Source of the DNA: Chloroflexi bacterium RBG_16_56_11
GTDB lineage: Bacteria > Chloroflexota > Dehalococcoidia > Dehalococcoidales > RBG-16-60-22
Assembly (NCBI GenBank): GCA_001796865.1
Contig: MGNQ01000051.1
Location: 132,442 to 160,196, forward strand
Direction of reading: 5' to 3'
Length of the DNA stretch: 27,755 nucleotides
Under the pieces are notes generated by a model. That model saw only the letters and a list, made by a program, of their open reading frames with translations. It was not told the origin of the DNA and did no database searches. How positions within the stretch are numbered: position 1 is the first letter of the stretch; each line of letters opens with the position of its first letter. A program made the position numbers and the translations under genes. This document shows positions 6,420 through 13,979 of the stretch, one piece after another.

Positions 6420-7256
6420 GTGACCATGCCAGGCAGAAAAATAGCGATATTGAAAAAAAAGGCGAGGTGGGTCCGCCGGCAGATCCTGGAGATGTGCGCC
6501 TGCGTCGGAGAAGGGAGGGTGGCTTCATCCCTCTCCTGCGTTGAAATTCTGGTCGCCCTGTTTCACGGTCGTATACTCCGGTTTGATCCCGCCAACCCCC
6601 GCTGGGAAGAAAGGGACAGATTCATCCTGAGTAAAAGCCCCGGGGCGGTGGGGATTTACCCTGTTCTGAGCGACCTCGGTTTTTTCCCGGAAAAAGAAAT
6701 AGACAACTTCTGCAAACCCGGGGGTTTGCTCGGCCCTTACGGCGGTGATGTAACCGGGGATATCCCCGGGGTAGAGGCGGTCTGGGGGTCGCTGGGGCAC
6801 GGGCTGGGTGTGGGGGCCGGACTAGCCCTGGCGGGTAAGTTAGACGGTAAAAAATATATGACCGTGGTACTCCTGGGGGACGGGGAATGTTACGAGGGTT
6901 CGATATGGGAAGCCGCCATGTTCGCCGGGCACCATCGCCTTGATAACCTGGTGGGAATCATCGACCGTAACGGCATCTGCACCATAGATTTTACCGAGAA
7001 ATGCCTCAGGCTGGACCCATTGCCGAGTAAATGGCGGTCTTTCGGCTGGGACGCGGTCACCATCGACGGACATTCCTACGAGGAAATATTCGACTCCCTG
7101 GCAGACTTGCGGAACAGGAGGTCGAAAAAACCGCTAATGATTATCGCCAACACCGTCAAGGGAAAGGGGATTTCGCTCCTGGAAAATAATCCGATGGGCC
7201 ACATTATCATCCCCAGCGGAGAACAACTGAAAAAGGCCAGGCACGAACTAAAATGA
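6420..7256 (+). CDS. Transketolase-like N-terminal (TPP-binding) subunit lacking the canonical histidines
   Basis: A 278-residue subunit of a split transketolase. The TPP/magnesium motif GDGECYEG starts near residue 153 and the motif ends at Asn184. PGVEAVWGSLGHGLG near 116-130 and NTVKGKG near the end are family hallmarks. It is odd at three places where family members carry substrate-contacting histidines. The usual SGHPG/EGH is EGR (Arg33). The usual SKGHA is SKSPGA (Pro74). The GHPD segment is replaced by YGGDVTGD. Cofactor binding should survive, but classical pentose-phosphate chemistry is doubtful. Start: GTG at 6420 with GGGAAG 11 bases upstream; the in-frame ATG at 6426 is the alternative. 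It overlaps the partner subunit by ATGA. Confidence 0.85.
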   Translation: MTMPGRKIAILKKKARWVRRQILEMCACVGEGRVASSLSCVEILVALFHGRILRFDPANPRWEERDRFILSKSPGAVGIYPVLSDLGFFPEKEIDNFCKPGGLLGPYGGDVTGDIPGVEAVWGSLGHGLGVGAGLALAGKLDGKKYMTVVLLGDGECYEGSIWEAAMFAGHHRLDNLVGIIDRNGICTIDFTEKCLRLDPLPSKWRSFGWDAVTIDGHSYEEIFDSLADLRNRRSKKPLMIIANTVKGKGISLLENNPMGHIIIPSGEQLKKARHELK

Positions 7257-8191
7257 ACCTGAGCATGCGGGATGCATTCCTCGATGAAATCTACAATATC
7301 GCCCGGAAAGACCGGCAGGTGATGTTACTTTCCAACGATTTCGGCGCCCCGAGCCTGGACAAGTTCCGGGCGGAGCTGGCCACCCAGTTTATCCATTCCG
7401 GTATAGCCGAGCAAAATATGGTTAACGTGGCGGCCGGGCTGGCCATGGCCGGGAAGACCGTTTACATGTATTCCATCGCCCCGTTTCTCCCGCTCCGTTG
7501 CTACGAACAGATCAGGGTGCATCTTTCCTTCAGGAATCTGAAGGTCACCGGCGTCGCAGTGGGCGCGGGATACTCTTATGACCTTTCCGGGCCTACCCAC
7601 CAGGCCCTGGAAGACATTGCGATGATGAACGCCCTGCCGGGGATGACTATCTACAACGCCTCTGACAGTGTCATGGCGAAGGCGTTCGCCCGGATGACCT
7701 ATACGGACCCCGGCCCGAAATACGTACGCTTCGACCGGGAGAAGTTCCCTGATATTTATCGAGACAACAAAGACTTTTCCGACGGCCTGGCCGTGCTCCG
7801 CGAAGGCCGCGACCTGACTATCATCGCTACCGGCATCATGGTACACCGGGCATTCAGCGTGGCCGATGAACTGAAGGCCCGCTCTATCGACGCCAGCGTC
7901 GTCGACCTGTTCCGGATTAAACCGCTGAACGAAAGGCTTCTCCTTGAAACTGCGGCAACATCGCGTCGATTGATTACACTGGAAGAACACTTCATCAATA
8001 GCGGCATCGGGAGCATCATCTCCGGCCTGGTGACCGAGAGCGGCCGGGATATCAAAATGAAACATATCGGCATCCCGAACCGGTACTATTCTCAGGCAGG
8101 CGGCCGCAAGGAACTGCACCGCCTCTGCGGACTGGACGTGGAGAGAGTCACCTCGCGAATCCAGGAATGGTGTAAAGATAAACATAAATAA
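7253..8191 (+). CDS. Transketolase-like C-terminal subunit (pyrimidine-binding and C domains)
   Basis: A 312-residue partner of the preceding subunit, coupled through an ATGA overlap. The conserved catalytic glutamate that activates TPP is Glu53 in SGIAEQNM. The segment VAVGAGYSYDLSGPTHQALED (quoted only as a landmark, residues about 101-121) is typical of split transketolases, and the C-terminal domain follows from about residue 185. Together the two subunits form a heterotetrameric TPP enzyme transferring two-carbon ketol units. In this cluster it could make sedoheptulose 7-phosphate for the heptose route, or add a two-carbon branch to a keto-sugar. The altered N-subunit favours a specialised reaction; both roles are inference. 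Confidence 0.88.
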   Translation: MNLSMRDAFLDEIYNIARKDRQVMLLSNDFGAPSLDKFRAELATQFIHSGIAEQNMVNVAAGLAMAGKTVYMYSIAPFLPLRCYEQIRVHLSFRNLKVTGVAVGAGYSYDLSGPTHQALEDIAMMNALPGMTIYNASDSVMAKAFARMTYTDPGPKYVRFDREKFPDIYRDNKDFSDGLAVLREGRDLTIIATGIMVHRAFSVADELKARSIDASVVDLFRIKPLNERLLLETAATSRRLITLEEHFINSGIGSIISGLVTESGRDIKMKHIGIPNRYYSQAGGRKELHRLCGLDVERVTSRIQEWCKDKHK

Positions 8192-8201
8192 GGCAAACCT
8201 C

Positions 8202-10157
8202 TTGAAAACAAAACATAAAATCGGACTATTTCAATTCGGAGAAAACTTCGGGGGTCAATACTACTTGCCCTATTCCATAGGGCTATTGCAGGCATATGCA
8301 CAGAAAAAACTGGTTAATGTTGACGACTTCGAGTTTTTACCACCGATATACAAGAGGTTACCGATTGATGAAATAGTGATGAATCTCCGTGAAGCTCAGG
8401 CAGCCTGCTTCAGCATCTACATCTGGAATTTTAGATTTAGCCTGGAGGTCGCCAGAAGGCTCAAAGCAGCCAACTCAGATTGCATAACCATTTTAGGAGG
8501 CCCACAAATACCGGCGCGCCCGGAAGCGCTCGAAAAATTGCTCCGAGACTATACATATATAGATATCGGATGCTACGGGGAAGGAGAAATACCATTTCTA
8601 AGAATACTGGAAAATATCCCGGAAAGGTCATGGACAGAAGTGCCATCGATAGGATTTATTGATTCTAAGAACAGGTTCATTGTGACACCTGTCGCCGACA
8701 GAATCACCGATCTTGATGAAATCCCATCGCCGTACCTGGAGGGAATTTTTGATTCATTGATGGCGGCAAATCCGGAAGAAAAATGGTCAGCGCTATGGGA
8801 AAGTAACCGGGGCTGCCCTTTCAACTGCTGTTATTGTACCTGGGGAGCAACCCCGAAAAACAAGGTATATCGCTATGGCATGGACAGAGTAATCGAAGAG
8901 TTAAACTGGTTCAGCCAGAAGAAGATAGAATTCGTTTTTTGCTGCGACGCCAATTTTGGCTTGTTCAAGGACAGAGACCTTCGTATCGCAGAAAAAGTAG
9001 CGGAAAATAAAAAAAAGTATGGCTATCCCCGGGCTTTCTCAGTGCAAAGCACCAAGAACGCGACAAAGACTATATTCCGATTAAATAAAATATTGAATGA
9101 TGCCGGGCTGCAAAAAGGTGTTAATCTCGCTTTACAGTCGGTCAATGATAAGACTCTGCGAAGCATCAAGCGTAACAACATATCGCTGCGAGCCTTTCAA
9201 GACCTGCAAAAGATGTTTACAGTAGCGGGGATCCCGACGTTCAGTGACATGATTATCGGCCTTCCAGAAGAAACCTACGAGTCCTTTGTCAACGGAGCTG
9301 CTGCCGTGGTAGCAGGGGGACAGCACAACAGAATTCAATTCATAAACCTTACTCTGCTGGAGAACTCGGAACTGGCGGAAACCGCCTATCGGGAAAAATA
9401 TGGTCTCATCTTGAAGGAATGCCAGCAGATTTCACACCATACATCGCTGGCAAGCGATAACACGATTATGGAGACGGAATGCCTGGTAGTTGGCACTAAT
9501 ACAATGCCTGTACAAGATTGGATAAAGACAAGGGTGTTTTGCTGGATGATGTCCCTGTTATATTTCAACAAACTATTTCAAATTCCATTCGCTATCATGA
9601 ACCGGGCATGTTCTCTTGGTTACAAGGAGATGGTGGAGATTTTTCTTAAGGAGAACAAAAGGCTCCGCGTAATTTCTGAAATTCAAACAATATTTTATGA
9701 TAAAGCCAAAGCTATCCAGTCCGGCGATTGCGAATATATACCTTCGCCGGACTGGCTGAATATCTGGTGGCCGCCGGACGAATATGTTTTTATCAAACTG
9801 TGCCGGCAATCGATTTTACCACAGTTCTACGAAGAAGCCGCCAAGGTAGTCAATCAATACCTTAAAAAGTCCGGACGGGACATCTCTGAGCCGCTGCTTC
9901 AGGAAGCCATCAATGTTAACGCTCAATTGATTAAAAAGCCTTTTACCGCACCAACCCTACAAATCTTTACAAGCAATAATCTCCTTGAAATATATAAGGC
10001 CTCCCTAATCGGCAAAAAACTACCATTACAAAGCGGTGAACACCGCTACGAGATAATCCGTGACCAAATATGGGAGTCATGGGACGAATGGTGTCGTGAA
10101 GGGGTCTGGTACGGGACTAAAAAGGGAGCATATTTATATGACTTCCGAGAAATATAA
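8202..10157 (+). CDS. Radical SAM protein with B12-binding-type N-terminal domain
   Basis: A 651-residue protein. The first 140 residues have the Rossmann-like layout of cobalamin-binding radical SAM proteins (YSIGLLQAYA near 24-33, TILGGPQIPARPE near 96-108) but lack the DxHxxG cobalamin ligand, as is common in this class. The 4Fe-4S cysteines are Cys205, Cys209 and Cys212 in RGCPFNCCYC, and a TIM-barrel radical SAM domain runs to about residue 430. The last 220 residues are an accessory domain I do not recognise. Such enzymes methylate, rearrange or epimerise unactivated carbons. In a sugar cluster it may modify a nucleotide sugar or the glycan; its substrate is unknown. The start is TTG at 8202, with a weak ribosome site. 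Base composition is slightly more AT-rich than its left neighbours. Confidence 0.85.
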   Translation: MKTKHKIGLFQFGENFGGQYYLPYSIGLLQAYAQKKLVNVDDFEFLPPIYKRLPIDEIVMNLREAQAACFSIYIWNFRFSLEVARRLKAANSDCITILGGPQIPARPEALEKLLRDYTYIDIGCYGEGEIPFLRILENIPERSWTEVPSIGFIDSKNRFIVTPVADRITDLDEIPSPYLEGIFDSLMAANPEEKWSALWESNRGCPFNCCYCTWGATPKNKVYRYGMDRVIEELNWFSQKKIEFVFCCDANFGLFKDRDLRIAEKVAENKKKYGYPRAFSVQSTKNATKTIFRLNKILNDAGLQKGVNLALQSVNDKTLRSIKRNNISLRAFQDLQKMFTVAGIPTFSDMIIGLPEETYESFVNGAAAVVAGGQHNRIQFINLTLLENSELAETAYREKYGLILKECQQISHHTSLASDNTIMETECLVVGTNTMPVQDWIKTRVFCWMMSLLYFNKLFQIPFAIMNRACSLGYKEMVEIFLKENKRLRVISEIQTIFYDKAKAIQSGDCEYIPSPDWLNIWWPPDEYVFIKLCRQSILPQFYEEAAKVVNQYLKKSGRDISEPLLQEAINVNAQLIKKPFTAPTLQIFTSNNLLEIYKASLIGKKLPLQSGEHRYEIIRDQIWESWDEWCREGVWYGTKKGAYLYDFREI

Positions 10158-10177
10158 ACTAATTTCAATATTGTGAA

Positions 10178-11149
10178 ATGAACTATAGGGAACTGGGCAA
10201 GACAGGCATAAAAGTATCCGAAATCGGATTCGGCACATGGGGAATCGGAGGTAATGCCGGCGGTGCCATCGGTTACGGGCCTACCGACGATCAAGAATCA
10301 AAGGCGGCGCTAAAAAAAGCTTACGAACTGGGTGTAAATTTCTATGACACCGCTGACCTATACGGATATGGACATAGCGAAGAGCTCATTGGAGAGACTT
10401 TCGAAAACCACAGAAAAGACATAATTATAGCTTCCAAGGTTGGTTTCCTGGACTTTGTCGGCAAGCAGGATTTTTCTTCCAGTCATATTAAAAAAGCCCT
10501 CGAGGCCAGTTTGAGACGTCTCCGGACAGATTATATCGATTTATACCAGCTTCACAGTCCGCCGGTTACTGTATTGGTTAACGACCCGGCGATTCTAAAC
10601 ACGCTGACATCCCTGAAGCAGGAGGGTAAGATAAGAGCCGTCGGTATCTCCGTACGCGCGCCGGACGAGGGCATTACGGTCGTCAATCGGTTTGATGTTG
10701 ACGCGATCCAGGTCAATCTCAACCTAGTCGACCAGAGAGCATTGGAGAACGGATTGTTGAACACCTGTGAGAAAGAAAGGACGGGCGTCATCGTCCGCAC
10801 CCCTCTTTGCTACGGGTTTTTAACCGGCGAGTATCACGCTGACAGCCTCTTCAGTCCGCAGGACCAGAGGCGAAAGTGGAGCCAGCAACAGATAGAGCGA
10901 TGGGCAAACGCCTATAAACTGTTTATCGAAAACCTGACTCACAAAGAAAAGGATACTAATGTGCGGTTGGCTCTACGTTTTTGCCTGTCTTGCCCGGGAG
11001 TCTCCACGGTTATCCCCGGAATGTTAACCCCAGAGCAGGTAGAAGAGAACGTCGCCAGCAGCCGGTCAGGAGCCTTAGGCACCAGCGACTTCCGCCGTGT
11101 GGTAGATACATACAGGAAAAATGTTTTCTTTGAGGGCTTCAGGTCTTAG
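10178..11149 (+). CDS. Aldo/keto reductase
   Basis: A 323-residue NAD(P)H-dependent oxidoreductase of the aldo/keto reductase superfamily. The complete catalytic tetrad is visible: Asp57 and Tyr62 (YDTADLYG), Lys87 (ASKVGF) and His126 (YQLHSP). The cofactor-binding C-terminal segment TVIPGMLTPEQVEENV is also present. Members in sugar clusters reduce keto groups of deoxy-sugar intermediates, and that is the likely role here, with the substrate unproven. One base separates its stop from the start of the next gene, so the two are probably translated together. A general aldehyde reductase role cannot be excluded. Confidence 0.88.
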   Translation: MNYRELGKTGIKVSEIGFGTWGIGGNAGGAIGYGPTDDQESKAALKKAYELGVNFYDTADLYGYGHSEELIGETFENHRKDIIIASKVGFLDFVGKQDFSSSHIKKALEASLRRLRTDYIDLYQLHSPPVTVLVNDPAILNTLTSLKQEGKIRAVGISVRAPDEGITVVNRFDVDAIQVNLNLVDQRALENGLLNTCEKERTGVIVRTPLCYGFLTGEYHADSLFSPQDQRRKWSQQQIERWANAYKLFIENLTHKEKDTNVRLALRFCLSCPGVSTVIPGMLTPEQVEENVASSRSGALGTSDFRRVVDTYRKNVFFEGFRS

Positions 11150-11150
11150 A

Positions 11151-11849
11151 ATGAAAAGAGAATGCGTTATGATAACCGGATCTAGCCGGGGGCTGGGCCG
11201 ACAACTGGCGTTGGTTTTCGCCCGTAATAATCATGATATAATTCTACACGGTAGAGACAAGGAGAAACTGGCGATCGTCCGGGAGGAGGTCTTAAGGTCG
11301 GGCGTCGACTGCGATATCTGTTCCGGCGACCTGGGAAAGAATCACACGATAGAAGAATTGTGCAAAGTAGCCTTCAAAAAGGATGTTGCGGTGTTAATCA
11401 ACAATGCCGGCACCTCATCGGGGTCTATCGAGGCAGCGGAACATGAGCGTAAACTGCCACTCGATGAGATAGCGGTGGAGCAAATCGACGAAATTCTGAC
11501 AACAAACCTACTCGCTGCGATAAAGCTAACCAAGGGAATATATCCTCTGTTCCTGAGTAAGAAAAGTGGAACGATAATCAATATCAACTCCCTGCTCGGG
11601 CGGGAACCCCGGGCATTTCAAAGCATCTACTGCGCAAGTAAGTGGGGGCTACGCGGATTTACAGATAGTCTGAGGCTAGAGGCGGCAAACCATAATATTA
11701 GAGTGATCGGAGTATATCTGAGCCGAATCAAGACAAAGGTATATTTTACTGCTGGGATGGAACCCGAAAATGTAGCCCGGCAAGTTTACGCCGTTTATCA
11801 AAGTGCAGATGCCAGTGAAGTTGTTTTAGATGGGAGAGGAAAACCCTGA
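11151..11849 (+). CDS. Classical short-chain dehydrogenase/reductase
   Basis: A 232-residue classical SDR. The start at 11151, one base after the preceding stop, gives the expected N-terminus MKRECVMITGSSRGLG; an earlier ATG at 11121 lies inside the upstream gene. The NAD(P) motif is GSSRGLG at 10-16, NNAG is at 84-87, and the catalytic residues are Ser147 and Tyr160-x-x-x-Lys164 (YCASK). The protein is short after the active site, with only about 70 residues following the lysine. Its reaction is unknown; reduction or oxidation of a sugar hydroxyl/keto group fits the setting. Its end carries the ribosome site of the next gene. Confidence 0.85.
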   Translation: MKRECVMITGSSRGLGRQLALVFARNNHDIILHGRDKEKLAIVREEVLRSGVDCDICSGDLGKNHTIEELCKVAFKKDVAVLINNAGTSSGSIEAAEHERKLPLDEIAVEQIDEILTTNLLAAIKLTKGIYPLFLSKKSGTIININSLLGREPRAFQSIYCASKWGLRGFTDSLRLEAANHNIRVIGVYLSRIKTKVYFTAGMEPENVARQVYAVYQSADASEVVLDGRGKP

Positions 11850-12820
11850 GAAGGAAAATAATCATATGTGGCGCTACCGGGTTTATCGGCAGGAATATAG
11901 CTGAATACCTGGTAAAAAGGAGCGACCTGGATATCTACGGGACTTATTTCAATACACCACCGTTGGATAATTTAGGAATAAAAATGATAAAGGTCGACCT
12001 GCGAAATGACGCGCAGGTTAAACGAGTCCTGAAAGGGATGGACCTGGTTTTACAGGCAGCCGCCACCACATCCGGCGCTAAAGATACGATTAATAAGCCT
12101 TATTACCATGTTACGGATAATGCGGTGATGAATTCACTAATATTCAGAGCAGCACATATTCAGGGAGTCTCACATGTTATCTTTTTCAGCTGCACTACCA
12201 TGTACCAATCCAGCGAGGTCCCGGTAAAAGAAACTGATTTTGATCCAGCCCAGGAGATTCTTCCGAGTTACTTCGGGGCCAGCTGGACAAAGGTCTACAT
12301 TGAGAAAATGTGCGAATTCTATGCCAGGCTTGGGACTACCCGTTTCACCGTTATACGGCACTCCAATATCTACGGACCTTACGACAAGTATGACCTGGAA
12401 AGGTCACATGTTTTCGGGGCGACGATAACAAAAGTCATGACAACAAGAGACGGCGGGAAAATCACAGTCTGGGGCGAGGGTAGCGAGGAACGCGACCTTC
12501 TTTACGTTGCCGACCTAGTCAAATTCGTTGAGACAGTTATTGATAAACAGAAATCGGCCTTCAAACTCTATAATGCCGGCTACGGAAGTTGTATCTCAGT
12601 AGAAAATTTAGTAAGGCAAATCATCAAGGCCTCGAAAAAAAACCTAAAAATCGAATACGATTTAACTAAACCATCTATCAAAACAAAGTTGTGTCTCGAT
12701 ACATCCCAGGCCAAGAAAGATCTCGGGTGGTCGCCTGATGTGTCTCTTGACGAAGGAATACGGAAAACCCTCGAATGGTATAAGAAGAATAAGTTGGCGA
12801 CAAGAGCTACTGGAAGGTAA
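11846..12820 (+). CDS. NAD-dependent sugar epimerase/dehydratase with probable CTG start
   Basis: The extended-SDR Rossmann start (KIIICGATGFIGRN, GxxGxxG at residues 9-15) has no ATG, GTG or TTG in frame before it; the stop upstream is at 11816-11818. The best start is CTG at 11846. It forms a CTGA overlap with the preceding stop and is preceded by GAGAGGA at 11834-11840, with ideal spacing. A TTG at 11963 would delete the NAD-binding motif. The product has 324 residues. It has HSNIYGPYDKYD near 172-183 and an intact C-terminal domain, but the region FFSCTTMYQ/YFGASWTK lacks the standard Tyr-x-x-x-Lys: Lys149 has Ala145 four places before it, and the nearest Tyr is 142. The function is unassigned; a GDP-sugar substrate is a guess from context. 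Confidence 0.75.
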   Translation: MRRKIIICGATGFIGRNIAEYLVKRSDLDIYGTYFNTPPLDNLGIKMIKVDLRNDAQVKRVLKGMDLVLQAAATTSGAKDTINKPYYHVTDNAVMNSLIFRAAHIQGVSHVIFFSCTTMYQSSEVPVKETDFDPAQEILPSYFGASWTKVYIEKMCEFYARLGTTRFTVIRHSNIYGPYDKYDLERSHVFGATITKVMTTRDGGKITVWGEGSEERDLLYVADLVKFVETVIDKQKSAFKLYNAGYGSCISVENLVRQIIKASKKNLKIEYDLTKPSIKTKLCLDTSQAKKDLGWSPDVSLDEGIRKTLEWYKKNKLATRATGR

Positions 12821-12840
12821 ACCGGGAAACGGAGAAAAAG

Positions 12841-13959
12841 TTGCGTATTACGTTCGGCGACCTGAAAATAGGCGATACGGCGCGAAAATACGTACAAAGA
12901 GCGCTGGGAAAAAACTGGATATCCGAAGGCGATAACATCGCTGAGTTCCAGAGGCAGTTCGCGGCGAAATTCGGCTACAAACACGCTATCGCCACCAGCT
13001 CCGGAACTGATGCCGATATCGTGTCCTGCGCGTCACTCTACGATTTCGGAGCTGAAAGGGGCGATGAGATTATCGTCCCGGCCTGTTCTTTCGTATCTAC
13101 GGCCAATTCGATTCTGGCGGCGGGTTTTATTCCCCGGTTCGTCGACATCGAGGTGGACACACTCAATATCGACCCGCAGAAAATAAACGAATCCATCAAT
13201 AAAAAAACGCGGGCCATCATGCTCGTGCACACCATGGGGAAACCTTGCGAGATGGATGCCATCATGAAAATGGCCGAAGCGAATAAACTAAAGGTCATCG
13301 AGGATGCTTGCGAGGCGCACGGAGCTACCTACAAAGGGAAATATGTCGGCGGTATTGGCGATATGGGCACTTTCAGCTTCTACGCAGCTCATGTTGTCGT
13401 CGCCGGCGAAGGCGGGATGGTGGTCACCAATAACGATGAAATCGCCAACGTGGTCAGGTCGACGAAATCTCACGGTCGACCCTTCGGCAGTATTTACTTC
13501 GACTTTCAGCGTATCGGATTCAACTCCCGGATGAACGAGCTCACCGCCGCGGTCGGGCTGGAGGGGCTCGAGAACTTCGAGCAGACTTTTTCAACAAGGA
13601 AAAACAACCTTTACAAACTTCTCGAATTAACCCGCGACCTTGTCGACTACCTCTATTTTTTGAAAGAGGAAAGTCATGAAAAAATCAGCCCGCATGCTTT
13701 TTCGATCGTCCTGAAAAATAAAAAGTACGACCGCGATCGCCTGTATAAACACCTCGAAGAAAAGGGCATCCAGTGCAAAACGTTGTTCGGGAGCCTGCCG
13801 ACCCAGCATAAAGCATTCCGCTTTTTAAATCACCGGTACGGAGAATTCCCGGTTTCCGAATATGTGGGGGAAAACGGGCTTCATTTTGGCATCCACCAGT
13901 ACCTGAGAGAAGATGACCTGCTGTACATCAGCGAAACATTGAAAAACTATTTTAAGTAA
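12841..13959 (+). CDS. PLP enzyme of the DegT/DnrJ/StrS family with His for Lys: ColD-like sugar 3-dehydratase
   Basis: A 372-residue fold-type I PLP protein. Asp155 (IEDACEAHGA) is the residue that contacts the pyridine nitrogen. The segment GTFSFYAAHVVVAGEGGMV has His184 exactly where sugar aminotransferases carry the Schiff-base lysine (SFYPTKxxTTGEGG). The same Lys-to-His change defines the 3-dehydratases ColD (His188) and E1 (His220), which remove the C3 hydroxyl of 4-keto-6-deoxy sugars. The cysteine cluster for the 2Fe-2S centre of E1 is absent, so ColD is the better model. ColD-type enzymes use PMP supplied from glutamate. The start is TTG at 12841 with GGAG 6 bases upstream. Annotation as a plain aminotransferase would miss this change. 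Confidence 0.82.
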   Translation: MRITFGDLKIGDTARKYVQRALGKNWISEGDNIAEFQRQFAAKFGYKHAIATSSGTDADIVSCASLYDFGAERGDEIIVPACSFVSTANSILAAGFIPRFVDIEVDTLNIDPQKINESINKKTRAIMLVHTMGKPCEMDAIMKMAEANKLKVIEDACEAHGATYKGKYVGGIGDMGTFSFYAAHVVVAGEGGMVVTNNDEIANVVRSTKSHGRPFGSIYFDFQRIGFNSRMNELTAAVGLEGLENFEQTFSTRKNNLYKLLELTRDLVDYLYFLKEESHEKISPHAFSIVLKNKKYDRDRLYKHLEEKGIQCKTLFGSLPTQHKAFRFLNHRYGEFPVSEYVGENGLHFGIHQYLREDDLLYISETLKNYFK

Positions 13960-13979
13960 AAAGGATATTCTAAAACGCA

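Noticed and set aside
7325..8185. A 286-codon minus-strand frame opposite the transketolase C subunit
   Set aside because: It is the GC-rich shadow of a well-supported gene, with His/Asp-rich antisense composition and no motif.
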